Source: Lacipirellula parvula (GTDB lineage Bacteria > Planctomycetota > Planctomycetia > Pirellulales > Lacipirellulaceae). Taken from it: DNA of 64,000 nucleotides. A program made the position numbers and the translations under genes. A model generated the notes under the pieces. The model made no database searches and had not been told where the DNA came from. It was given only the letters and a program-made list of their open reading frames with translations. This document shows, piece by piece, positions 17,470 through 26,043 of this stretch; the stretch's first letter is position 1, and every line of letters begins with the position of its first letter. Location: the NCBI RefSeq assembly GCF_009177095.1, contig NZ_AP021861.1:2214501-2278500 (forward strand), given 5' to 3'.

Positions 17470-19305
17470 GATCGCCTTACTGGAAGAGACGCCAGCGATT
17501 TTGCCTTTGAATTGCCCGAGGCGGTAACGCCCACCCTTGAGCGAATACCGGTTGCTCGTGCCGCTCTTGGTTGTAACCGTCGTCGTTTTGAAGTGCAACC
17601 GAACCTCTGTGCCGAGAGCCCGCAGAGCCTCGTTGACGATAATTGGATTCAACAAGACGTGCAGGTCTTCTCGGAAAGGATCGCGTTGAAACGACGCAAG
17701 GAACTCGTTGATTTTAGCAGGTGGGACGGCAGCCGAGATTGCGGTGCGGTCGAACTCAGCCCAAAAGTCGTCGAGCCGCTTAGCATCAGCGTCGGTGTAG
17801 TAGAAGTCCGCGGGAATCTTGCTTGGGTCGCCGTCGATTGCCGCCAGCATCTGCTCTCGGGTGAGCCCGTTGGTTTTAACGAGGCCCTCCAGCTCCTTCT
17901 GCCGAGCGACCAGCTTATTGAGCTGGGCCTGGATCATCATCGCCGTCTCGGCATCCCAGTCCATCGCAAGAAGCTTCTCGCGAGTCCGCTTGAGGTCCGC
18001 AGTTACCTCTCCTAGCTCGATGTCGTACAAATTCTGTTCTCTGCGCTTAAGATTGGGGGCAACAAGATCATCGGGAGGCGACGTGAGAAGCTCGGTGAGG
18101 TCGTCTCTGGTCTCGAAGAACAGCGACATAACCTGCGGCAGAATGTCCTCCTCGTTGATGGCGGGTGTGCCGGCCGAGCAAGCCCCCTTACCGAACCGAC
18201 GCGTCATCCCGCAGTAGTACCGACGCTTGCCGCTGGAGGGAGGCGTTGCCCCGGCCATCTTCGATCCGCAATGATCGCAGACCAGGATATCCGACAGGAC
18301 ATACCGCGAGTGGCGGTCACGCTTGCCGATAGCGAACCGCTCCCGCACCTTAGCCGCTTGCCGCTGCGCTGCGTCGAACGTTTTCCGATCGACGATTGGT
18401 TTGTAGACATTCCGCCGCGTGATGACTGGCGCACGCTCGATGTGCTTGGGCTGAGCATCCTGCGCATCAGCCAATTCGCCGTCCGCCCCAACAACAGTAA
18501 ACTTACCTTGCTGGCGGCGCCCGTAGGTGAAGTCACCCGCGTAAACCGCGTTCACGAGAATGTCGCGGACGGTGACCGCCGACCATTTTGACTTACCCCG
18601 AGGCGAGGGAATCTCCTCAGAGTTAAGCACCGCCATTATCTTGTTGTAGGGAATCAGGTCCGTTACGAACATCTGAAAGATTCGCTTGACGACGGCGACG
18701 GCCTTTCGATCGCCGTGGACCAAACCTCCGTTACCGTCATTCTTCATCGCGTAGGGAATCGGTGCGGCACGCTTCCCCTCCCCTGCCCGGTCGAGGTTCT
18801 TCAACGTGCTGCGGCGAGAAAGCTTGCGGCTGGACTGGTTGCTCGACCATACGTCGATAATGAACTTGAGCGACTGCCCTAAGTCGTTTCGGTTCCGCAG
18901 GTCGTAAACGCCTTGAGCGACCGTCACGATGAACTGAATGCCGCTCTTCTTGAGGGCCTTAACGTCCTCTTCAACGTCATCCCAATCCGCTCGACTGAAA
19001 CGATCTACGTCGTCGCAGATGATCGCTACGAAGTCGCCCTTGGAAGCGGCGTCCCCGAGCATTCTTGCGAAGTCGGGTCGAGCCCCCTCACGCTTCCAAC
19101 CGGACACGCCCGGGTCCGCGTACTCGCGAATAATCTGATAGCCGTTAGATTTCGCCAGCTTCTCAATCTCTGTGCGCTGTTGCGAGATCGATTTTTCTTG
19201 ACGCTCCCGCTTGCGCCCCTGCGAATCGGTTTGAAGCCCCTTTGTAGATTTCCGCAAGTATGAGACTGCTGGAATTAGAGCCTGTGCCTTAGCTTTTGCC
19301 GGCAT
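17209..19305 (-). CDS. Large serine recombinase (site-specific integrase of the island)
   Basis: The start is the ATG at 19305, with GGAGGT eight bases upstream. The N-terminal resolvase domain has the catalytic pair Arg18 and Ser20 in YLRKS and the DRFSR helix. A recombinase domain and a zinc ribbon (CDHCG near residue 340 and a YYCG segment) follow, then a coiled-coil region. The native C-terminus ends near 17470. The remaining ~85 codons to 17209 are read out of frame through the DUF1559 fragment and are a product of integration. Such enzymes move phages and islands by attP x attB recombination. Confidence 0.93.
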   Translation of the reverse strand: MPAKAKAQALIPAVSYLRKSTKGLQTDSQGRKRERQEKSISQQRTEIEKLAKSNGYQIIREYADPGVSGWKREGARPDFARMLGDAASKGDFVAIICDDVDRFSRADWDDVEEDVKALKKSGIQFIVTVAQGVYDLRNRNDLGQSLKFIIDVWSSNQSSRKLSRRSTLKNLDRAGEGKRAAPIPYAMKNDGNGGLVHGDRKAVAVVKRIFQMFVTDLIPYNKIMAVLNSEEIPSPRGKSKWSAVTVRDILVNAVYAGDFTYGRRQQGKFTVVGADGELADAQDAQPKHIERAPVITRRNVYKPIVDRKTFDAAQRQAAKVRERFAIGKRDRHSRYVLSDILVCDHCGSKMAGATPPSSGKRRYYCGMTRRFGKGACSAGTPAINEEDILPQVMSLFFETRDDLTELLTSPPDDLVAPNLKRREQNLYDIELGEVTADLKRTREKLLAMDWDAETAMMIQAQLNKLVARQKELEGLVKTNGLTREQMLAAIDGDPSKIPADFYYTDADAKRLDDFWAEFDRTAISAAVPPAKINEFLASFQRDPFREDLHVLLNPIIVNEALRALGTEVRLHFKTTTVTTKSGTSNRYSLKGGRYRLGQFKGKIAGVSSSKAIKGSASEAVHVRLVSTRHRPRSALLQRRGKPLDQQSLPLGQPRNLDDHQQLLPRLANHQLQQRLAALRLPPRRHPRQLRRRARRVRP

Positions 19306-19610
19306 CGTCGTGACCTCCACCGTGACCTCTGTAAGCAAAAGAGGGGGCGGCGTGGCCTACCGAGGTCACGGAAAGTGGCCCAACTCGGGGGATCAATCCC
19401 GAGAAGTGCCGCCCCTGCTGCGAATTATACCGAATTCGTCGGCTACCCCTTATAACTCGTCGTTGCCTCGACTCTGGGGCCGCCATCTCGACATTCAAAC
19501 ACAAATTGTCAATAAATACGAAGCTCCACCGGCGCCCAAATGCATGAGGCAGCTATTCTCTCATTCGCGATTCAAGATCGCACGTCCAATCCACTCTTAG
19601 GCATGTAAAA
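19306..19610. promoter_or_regulatory. Divergent intergenic region with repeated GTGACCTC motifs
   Basis: This is the 305-bp space between the divergent recombinase and ATPase genes. CGTGACCTC occurs twice in tandem at 19308-19328, and its inverse GAGGTCACGG follows at about 19360, so a dimeric regulator could bind here; that is inference. A small stem (CTCGGG...CCCGAG) is at 19385-19404. No other gene is supported in this gap. Confidence 0.4.
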
Positions 19611-22244
19611 ATGAAATTGGTCGCGGCGCATATCGACGCATTCCGTAGCATCATCGGTCGCACACTTGAGCTTTCGCACGAATGCCTAGGCTTGGTGGGC
19701 ATTAATGAATCGGGCAAATCTAACGTTCTTGCTGCTCTGTCCGTGCTCGCTGAAGACACCCCCTTGAAGGGCTCAGATGCGCCGAAGATGAACAGAAAGC
19801 TTGACCCGGCAATCCGCTTCGAGTTTGTACTTGACGCATCCGAAAAGCAGACCGTCCGCGACCAGCTGATGCGATGGCAGGAACTCTCGAACGCAAGCGA
19901 TTTGGCGTGCGACGTTGAGCAGTGCCGTTTAACGTATCACGTTTGCTTTGATTCCAAGAGAAATCAAGAATTGCGATTCTTCACCGTGGATGGCGCCGAA
20001 ATTGACGAGCGTTTTTTAGTGCGGAAGTTCGGCGAAGAGACAAGAGGAAGGCTCATCGAAATGCCGGGAGGCGTTCAGAAACTCGACGATGTTGTTTTAT
20101 GCACCATCGAGATCATTCAAAGCAATAAAATGACATCGATCAAACTGTCTGAGATCCTGGAGATAGAATCAGCGATCGAAGATATTCGAGGAAAGATCGC
20201 CCAGCTTATCGAGTCCGCGATTCGGGCCGCCGACGACGAACACGATGGCCTCGAAACTGAAGCCGAGGATGACGAAGAACAAGAAGATGATAACGAAGAG
20301 GAAGAAATCGATGAGGAGAGTCACAAAGATGATGACAGCGGAAATGAAATTGATTCCGATCCTCCAATCAACGAGCCTCATCGTGAAATATCCGAGGACG
20401 ATCTACAACGTCACCTGCCGGCAAGCAAGCTGACCGAATACTTACAGCTTCAGCGAAGGCTGCAAAGCCTTGAGCTTTCGAAGTTCGGCGCAACGGGCGA
20501 TCTGGAACATGCCTACAATGTTCCAGCTTTGATCGCATCGAACAGAGCTGACATTGAGCGACTTTGTAGACGACTCGAAGGGTACAATTCACGTCGAGAT
20601 GCGAACGAACTTGCAATCTCAGAATTATCATCTCTTAAAACCCTTACGGCAGAGCAAAAGAAACAACTCGTTTATGAACGAAAGCAGTTTGCCAACCGCT
20701 CGAGACTGATTGAGAACGCACAGCGAGAACTCAACCGAACGAGGCTGGAACTAGCAGCCCTTGAGACGCCACTCACAGATTGGTTTACTACCAGCAAAGC
20801 CGATCTGAATCTGCAGCTAGGGGACGCGCTTGATTCACACTTCGGTAGCCAACTGCCTCGTGTAGTGATGTGGACGCACAGCGATCGCTACATGCTGCAA
20901 GGTGAGACCGATTTTGGGACGATGACGACCGTCGAGCACCTCGATGAACTATCGCGTCCATTGCTCAACCTTTTTCGAATCGGCCTTAACCTTGACACCC
21001 TGGAAGGCATAAAAGAGACGATAGGAGAAATCCAGTCGGACGGAGGGCAACGCACGCGTTACCAAACGCAAATCAATCGGCGTCTCAAAGATTACTTGAA
21101 GCAAGTTTGGCCAACGTATGATCAGCAGTTACACATCTCACTCGAACAAGAACGCATTCGAGTTCAATTCTTCGATCCCTCGTGCGACGACGCCAGCTAC
21201 TTCAACATGCAGGAGAGAAGCCAAGGCTGCCAGACATTCATATCCTTCCTTCTGACTATAGGTGCTGAAGCAAAAACCGGTGTGATATCAAATTCCCTCC
21301 TTCTACTCGACGAGCCGGAAATTCACCTGCACCCGTCGGGTGTTCGATACATGCTTAAGGAGTTAATCGAGGCATCTCGTCACAGCAATACTGTCGTATT
21401 CGCCACGCATTCAGTCTTCATGATTGATACGGAGAACTACGATCGGCACGTCATTGTAAAAAAGGAGCAGGAACTTACCGTCATACAGCCGTCGCGTCGC
21501 GATCGAATCGGCTTCTTCATGCAAGAGGAAGTACTGTACTCGGCGTTAGATGTACATCCAACGCGTGATTTCGGATTGCGACAGCAATTCAATTTCGTGT
21601 TTGAAGGCGATGGCGATGCGACGCTTTTCGAGAGTTACTTCACTCGCGGATTGAGGGTCGAAACTCGCCCGTTCGAGCTAAACAAGACATCCTTTTACCA
21701 AGGCGGCAAGTGCGGCGACATCCTTAAGTACTTCAAGCGGACACCAATCCAGCTTGGCGCAACATGGATCTTCCTCCTCGACCGCGACATGCCTGCCGAC
21801 GAACTTCGTACGTTTCTTGTCAACCGGTTTCAACCATTCGTAGATCAGTTTGTCTTCGTTTACCAGTACTCAGAAGCTGATCGTACTGACATTACGACAA
21901 CGGAACTCGAAGACATGCTACCCATTCCCTTTTTATCTAGATCAATCGTCTCGGCAAGCGAGGCGACTGGAGTGTCCGTACCAGAGGACGATCGCCGAGA
22001 CGGCGAGTCATTTGACGCGGAAATGATTAGGAAGATTATCGACGCGGACGATAGGAAGCGATTTGAAACCTCATTCAAGAGCCACCTAAATCGCAACCTG
22101 CGAGATGCATGCAAGGGCCTACGAAAGCATGAGGATTTCATTGCTTCATTTCCTAAGTACACAGCATGGGCTGACAGGGTAGTCGGAGATATTGCAGCAA
22201 AACGAAACGGCGCAACCTCTAAACCTAAAACTTCAACTCAGTAA
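19611..22244 (+). CDS. OLD-like AAA ATPase with C-terminal TOPRIM nuclease domain
   Basis: An 877-residue protein. The ABC/SMC-type ATPase has Walker A GINESGKSN at residues ~29-37, Walker B LLLLDEPEIHLHP at ~563-575 and a switch His in FATHS near 598. The C-terminal TOPRIM has FEGDGDA near 664 and LLDRDMP near 722. Between the ATPase halves is a very acidic stretch (residues ~200-260) and a coiled coil. OLD-family proteins act in phage exclusion and defence (P2 OLD, GajA of Gabija); no helicase partner is present here. The gene is less GC-rich than its neighbours, suggesting transfer, and is the likely cargo of the island. Confidence 0.85.
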   Translation: MKLVAAHIDAFRSIIGRTLELSHECLGLVGINESGKSNVLAALSVLAEDTPLKGSDAPKMNRKLDPAIRFEFVLDASEKQTVRDQLMRWQELSNASDLACDVEQCRLTYHVCFDSKRNQELRFFTVDGAEIDERFLVRKFGEETRGRLIEMPGGVQKLDDVVLCTIEIIQSNKMTSIKLSEILEIESAIEDIRGKIAQLIESAIRAADDEHDGLETEAEDDEEQEDDNEEEEIDEESHKDDDSGNEIDSDPPINEPHREISEDDLQRHLPASKLTEYLQLQRRLQSLELSKFGATGDLEHAYNVPALIASNRADIERLCRRLEGYNSRRDANELAISELSSLKTLTAEQKKQLVYERKQFANRSRLIENAQRELNRTRLELAALETPLTDWFTTSKADLNLQLGDALDSHFGSQLPRVVMWTHSDRYMLQGETDFGTMTTVEHLDELSRPLLNLFRIGLNLDTLEGIKETIGEIQSDGGQRTRYQTQINRRLKDYLKQVWPTYDQQLHISLEQERIRVQFFDPSCDDASYFNMQERSQGCQTFISFLLTIGAEAKTGVISNSLLLLDEPEIHLHPSGVRYMLKELIEASRHSNTVVFATHSVFMIDTENYDRHVIVKKEQELTVIQPSRRDRIGFFMQEEVLYSALDVHPTRDFGLRQQFNFVFEGDGDATLFESYFTRGLRVETRPFELNKTSFYQGGKCGDILKYFKRTPIQLGATWIFLLDRDMPADELRTFLVNRFQPFVDQFVFVYQYSEADRTDITTTELEDMLPIPFLSRSIVSASEATGVSVPEDDRRDGESFDAEMIRKIIDADDRKRFETSFKSHLNRNLRDACKGLRKHEDFIASFPKYTAWADRVVGDIAAKRNGATSKPKTSTQ

Positions 22245-22335
22245 TCGATATAGCGACTGTGCCTCCTTCAATTGAGCCGCCCCCGGCCGCCAAACAGGAG
22301 CAAAACGGCCGAGAGCGACTCTTTTGTAAAGGAGC

Positions 22336-22372
22336 GGGCAGCGTGGAAGCTTACCGAGAAACCACGCTGCCC
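22336..22372. terminator. Strong hairpin between convergent island genes
   Basis: An 11-bp perfect GC-rich stem (GGGCAGCGTGG with CCACGCTGCCC) encloses a 15-nt loop. It sits between the convergent ends of the ATPase gene and the 140-residue gene, as a shared terminator would. There is no long T-run on either side. Confidence 0.55.
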
Positions 22373-22425
22373 GGGCTTTCGCCAACAGAGCTACTACACT
22401 CCGCCCTCCCCAGTGGTCGGCGAAA

Positions 22426-22848
22426 CTAGCGGCGGTTTGAGCTGAACTCGTTTTGGAAGGTCCAGCTTTCGAGCGGCATCGGCGTCGGTACGTCGTCGTT
22501 GCGACGGTTCGTCACCCCCTCGCCAAATGCCATCCCCGCGTACATCGAGTGTTCCTGCCGAGTCGCCGCGGGTTCGGGAGCAGTAACCGGCTTGGGATCG
22601 TCAACGAACTCGTTGCGAAAATTCCAAACGTGCAGTTCCATTGGCGTCGGCTTGTCGTTGGCGATTGCCTCTTCACGCTGGCGTTCAGCTTCCTGTTCCG
22701 GAGTCCAAAACCGGCTGTATCTCCCGCTGTATACGTACCCTGGATCGTCGTTGGGAGCTTGGCCGCCGTTACCGCCGCAATTGCAAGTGGAGCGGGAGTT
22801 ACCGCAGCACGACATATGGGGTTCGTTCGTGATAAACATTTGTTTCAT
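22426..22848 (-). CDS. Small Cys-rich hypothetical protein with duplicated motif
   Basis: A 140-residue protein of unknown family. A Cys cluster (CCGNSRSTCNCGG) lies near residue 14. Later, two copies of the pattern PTPMxLxxWxFxNEF appear near residues 67 and 120, an internal duplication of about 53 residues. It has no signal peptide or membrane segment. It is on the same strand as the terminase genes, so it may belong to the packaging block. The function is unknown. Confidence 0.6.
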   Translation of the reverse strand: MKQMFITNEPHMSCCGNSRSTCNCGGNGGQAPNDDPGYVYSGRYSRFWTPEQEAERQREEAIANDKPTPMELHVWNFRNEFVDDPKPVTAPEPAATRQEHSMYAGMAFGEGVTNRRNDDVPTPMPLESWTFQNEFSSNRR

Positions 22849-22937
22849 ATGTAATATTATCCTCGTTAAATCGTGTTAAAGCCCGGATTTATTATACGCT
22901 TCACCTGCCGGGGGAAATCGAAGAGACCTAGAGCACG

Positions 22938-23486
22938 CTAGGTGCGGCGAATCGTGGAGATTTTATCGCGGTAGGCCTGCATTTCGCTCTTGCGCTTCAT
23001 CGCGGCCTCTTCCTCGTCGAGCCGCAATCGTTCGTGCCGCGACTCACGAGAGTCCGGGAACTCATCCACAAGCTGCTGCTTCAACTGTTCTTCTTTGGCC
23101 TGTAGTTTCGCGATACGCTCGGCACCCCGCTTGAGTTGCTCGTCAGCGTCGGCCGGCGGCGGTGGGCAATGCATCGGCCCCTTGAAGTGATTGGCGGCCT
23201 GCTCGGTGCAATCTCGCTTGAAGTTGTCGAAGTTACGCTGCTCATCAACGATCTTCGCGGACACGTACTCCAACTGGAAGCGAACAGCGTCATCTGGAGA
23301 GAATGGCGGCTGACGGGTCTGGGTTGGGAAGGCACTCCCAAACATCGGCGGGGGCGTCCAGTACTTCGCCCCATTCTCGAAAATGGTGGTGTCGCTCTCT
23401 CTAACGTAAACGTAGCTCAATGGGCTACCATCCTCGCCGAGCTGGGCTGCGGCGAATCGCTCAAAAGGGGCCAAACCGTCTGACAT
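22938..23486 (-). CDS. Hypothetical island protein with coiled coil
   Basis: A 182-residue protein not recognised as a named family. The N-terminal half is mixed, with WTPPPMFGSAFP near residue 43. The C-terminal half, from about residue 110, is a charged coiled coil rich in Glu, Lys and Arg. It lies 38 bp downstream of the large terminase gene on the same strand, so it is probably co-transcribed. That position in phages often holds a portal or scaffold gene, but this protein is too small for a portal. Confidence 0.65.
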   Translation of the reverse strand: MSDGLAPFERFAAAQLGEDGSPLSYVYVRESDTTIFENGAKYWTPPPMFGSAFPTQTRQPPFSPDDAVRFQLEYVSAKIVDEQRNFDNFKRDCTEQAANHFKGPMHCPPPPADADEQLKRGAERIAKLQAKEEQLKQQLVDEFPDSRESRHERLRLDEEEAAMKRKSEMQAYRDKISTIRRT

Positions 23487-23524
23487 CGAAGTTCTCCTAA
23501 AATAGGACCAAAGGAAAGTAATTG

Positions 23525-25150
23525 CTAACCAAAGAGGTTTCCGCCAAGATCAACGAACCCGTTGTTTAAGGCGTCGTTGAAAGACCTGTTATTAGGCATC
23601 GCTCGCACGCGGGACTCTTCTGCTTCGTACTCGGCTCTGCGTCGATCAAAGTCAGACCAAGGATCGGGAGGCGGCGAGTTATCGGTGGGGTTGTAGAGAA
23701 CCCGAATTTGGAATGGCCGAACGCCGGCAACCTCGTGGGCCATGAGCAACGCGAGAGCAAAGGCACTAAACGTATCGCCGTGGCCGTCACCGTCTCTGGG
23801 GGAAGTCAGCCGGCAACCATACGATTTTTCTTCGACACGCAGGCGATTCAAATCTCGGCGCAACGGCTCGCAGTCGTACAGTTGGATGCGACGATCGCCG
23901 AAGCATTCAATCGTCAGCGTCGCCTGCTGGCGAAGGTTTGCAGCAACTGGTGGAATCTCGCGCATCCACGGCTGGTTTCCGTACAGCCGTCGACTGTTGC
24001 GGCGTCGGTGCCCGGAATCCGCTTCTAGCGTTTGGGCCAAGTGCTCTGCCTGCCAAGGATCGAATCCAATAAACTCCAATCCATACTGCTTTTCGAGGCT
24101 GAGGATGTACTGCTCAACTTCGATCAAATCGATCTTCTGGCCGAGCGTCGGCCGCCACTGCTTCTGGTGTGCGAGCCGAATCTTGCCGGCAACGCCCCCC
24201 TCGGGAACAGCGAGAACTACAACAGCCGAGCAATCGCGGGTCAGCCCCAAGTCGAGCCCGGCCACAAAGATGTAATCTCTCTCGTCACCGCGCATGGGCT
24301 GAAGATCGTCCTTGAACGCCGCGGCGATGTCCTCCTTGGTGAGTGCGTCGCCACCAGCAGAAGACCATTCGTTCAACCACAGGCGGTTGTATGCTAGGCC
24401 CGGCAAGAGGCGTCGCTGTTCGGCTAGCGTTTTCTCCGTCATCCAACTGGCGACTGGTCCGTCGAGGCGACGAAAGATCCAGTCTTCATCGTTGCGAATT
24501 GATTCGCGGAGTTTCCACTGCCATGTTTCAGCGAAGCCCGCGTTGCTGATAATTACAAAGAGACAACCGGTGCGCTTCGCAGCCGACGAGATCAGCGAAC
24601 CGAACAACTGTTCCGCGGAATCGAGCCAATGGGTCAACTCGTCGGCGATGATCAGGTCAGGTAGAATGCCGTAGCTGGACGCAACATCGCTGGTCGACAC
24701 AGTCAGCGACGCTCCAAAGCCCGGGTGGGTCTGGTGGACGTTTACAACTGAGAGCTTCTGGACTTCGATGACTTCCGCCAACCACGGGTTCAGTCTCAAG
24801 ATGACGTCGATGGCGTTGCGGAGTAGAGCGGCTTGTTCGGAATCGGCGGCGAAGCAGTACCCCTTGATTGGTCGAGTCGCGAACATCAACGCCCAGATTA
24901 CGATGACCGCCAAATCTGTTGTCTTACTATGGCCGCGGGGACGCTCCAAATAAGCTCGCATAACCGCGGTATCGGAGTCTGAGCGGCCGGCGCAACGCAT
25001 CAAGCCGGGGTCGATCGCGGCGAAGTCTTCACGCTGCCAATCATCCATAATCTGGCCGAATCGCTTCACCGAGCCGTCAGCGTCGACCAACAGATCATCG
25101 CGGAACGCTGCGGGGTTCTCGGCATACTTCGCTAGTTTTGCTGCGTTCAT
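23525..25150 (-). CDS. Phage-type terminase large subunit
   Basis: A 541-residue protein with both TerL domains. The ATPase has a Walker A-like ERPRGHSKTTD at residues 69-79 and Walker B LIIADE at 166-171. The nuclease domain starts at AGLDLGLTRD (297-306), with a later acidic GDGHGDTFSAF segment near residue 466. TerL cuts and pumps DNA into a procapsid. Without structural genes nearby, this suggests packaging into another phage's particle or a remnant of a prophage. The upstream ORF is the likely small subunit, one base away. Confidence 0.88.
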   Translation of the reverse strand: MNAAKLAKYAENPAAFRDDLLVDADGSVKRFGQIMDDWQREDFAAIDPGLMRCAGRSDSDTAVMRAYLERPRGHSKTTDLAVIVIWALMFATRPIKGYCFAADSEQAALLRNAIDVILRLNPWLAEVIEVQKLSVVNVHQTHPGFGASLTVSTSDVASSYGILPDLIIADELTHWLDSAEQLFGSLISSAAKRTGCLFVIISNAGFAETWQWKLRESIRNDEDWIFRRLDGPVASWMTEKTLAEQRRLLPGLAYNRLWLNEWSSAGGDALTKEDIAAAFKDDLQPMRGDERDYIFVAGLDLGLTRDCSAVVVLAVPEGGVAGKIRLAHQKQWRPTLGQKIDLIEVEQYILSLEKQYGLEFIGFDPWQAEHLAQTLEADSGHRRRNSRRLYGNQPWMREIPPVAANLRQQATLTIECFGDRRIQLYDCEPLRRDLNRLRVEEKSYGCRLTSPRDGDGHGDTFSAFALALLMAHEVAGVRPFQIRVLYNPTDNSPPPDPWSDFDRRRAEYEAEESRVRAMPNNRSFNDALNNGFVDLGGNLFG

Positions 25151-25151
25151 A

Positions 25152-25466
25152 CTACTCCTCCACGTCCGTTACTTGCGGGGCTTGCCGGAGCGTCGCCCAA
25201 ATATCAACCTTCTTATCTAAATCCAACAGCCGTAAATTCCGGTCGCGTTGGTCCGATGCCTTGGCGATCTCCCCGCTGAACCGTAGCCGGTCGCTAGCCG
25301 TCATCTTCCCTTCCGCCTCTCGCAACCAATGCTGGGCGAGAATGCCGTGCCTCTCCCACTTACAGATAGAGTTGATACAGGCGGCGTCGGTCATACTCAC
25401 CGAACCCTTAGCGTTCTCCACCAAGGCCTCCAAGTGCCTGCGGAGCCCATTCACCCGCTGCTCCAC
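25152..25466 (-). CDS. Putative terminase small subunit
   Basis: 104 residues from the GTG at 25466; the ATG at 25394 (80 residues) is an alternative and has a weak AAGGG upstream. The sequence is helical, with [20 protein letters not shown] resembling the start of P27-like small terminases. Position immediately before TerL with one base between supports the call; sequence likeness alone is modest. The frame continues upstream into the island junction, so the original start may have been changed by integration. Confidence 0.55.
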   Translation of the reverse strand: MEQRVNGLRRHLEALVENAKGSVSMTDAACINSICKWERHGILAQHWLREAEGKMTASDRLRFSGEIAKASDQRDRNLRLLDLDKKVDIWATLRQAPQVTDVEE

Positions 25467-25485
25467 GTACTGAAGGTGCTCGGGG

Positions 25486-25848
25486 ATCGATTTGCTCAAA
25501 CTTGTTGCCTTGGTCGAAGTGCGGAAGCAGGAAGGTGAGGCCGTTGTGAGTGGCGAGCGCCGGCTTAACGCCCGTGGGCGGCTCGCCGTCGCGATCTTGT
25601 GCGGCTGGGGCGAAGTATCCTCTCGCAGACTCAAAATTAAGCGCTGCGAGGGCGAGATTCTTAAGATTGTTGGCGCAGTCGCTTTTGCGAGAGGCTTCGC
25701 GAGCAGCCTGTACTGCCGGAAGCAGCAGCGCAATAAGAATCGCGATGATCGCGACAACGACGAGGAGTTCGACGAGCGTGAACGCATCGCGACGCGTTCT
25801 GCTGGCGGCGTAACCGTTCATACGGATGGCCCTGAAGGAGCGCTGCAT
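25486..25848 (-). pseudogene. DUF1559 protein, N-terminal fragment
   Basis: About 121 residues beginning with a charged leader and the prepilin-type segment [18 protein letters not shown], then [20 protein letters not shown] and the DUF1559 region to [12 protein letters not shown]. It is cut at the island junction; beyond it the frame reads antisense-like residues of the terminase gene. DUF1559 proteins form large pseudopilin-like families in Planctomycetes. The other end of this gene is the fragment at 17145-17469. Confidence 0.85.
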
Positions 25849-25951
25849 GCCGCTCGGTCAGAAAGGTTCCGCGTCCATTGCTGACAATGGGCACATCCGT
25901 TGTGGCTGTTATGCTAGCAATTCATCATTCTGGACACAAAGAGATTCTGAT

Positions 25952-25986
25952 AAAAAAACGAGCGGCCGAGAAATCTCGGCCGCTCG
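25952..25986 (-). terminator. Rho-independent terminator after the PEP-CTERM gene
   Basis: A 12-bp perfect stem (25959-25970 with 25975-25986, CGAGCGGCCGAG type) has a 4-nt loop and is followed on the minus strand by seven T. It lies 58 bp beyond the PEP-CTERM stop. A second stem (25998-26008 with 26025-26035) stands between them. Confidence 0.88.
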
Positions 25987-26043
25987 TCCAATCTTGGGCG
26001 TTTTTGAGGCTCGCTCAGGCGGTTCTCAAAAACGCTGAATCGA

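Larger units (their letters stand above)
17470..25489. mobile_element. Integrated island of about 8 kb, serine-recombinase type
   Basis: The island is bounded by the two DUF1559 fragments. Both junctions carry the short shared sequence GATCG (17470-17474 and 25485-25489), my best guess for the crossover core. Contents are a recombinase at one end, TerS- and TerL-like genes at the other, and an OLD-like nuclease plus two unknown proteins between. There are no capsid, portal, tail or lysis genes. Base composition in the OLD-like gene is visibly less GC-rich than in its surroundings. It could be a satellite, a decayed prophage or a gene-transfer cargo island. Confidence 0.75.

Noticed and set aside
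19611-22244. Gabija defence system
   Set aside because: No GajB-type helicase follows; only an OLD-like ATPase/TOPRIM gene is present.
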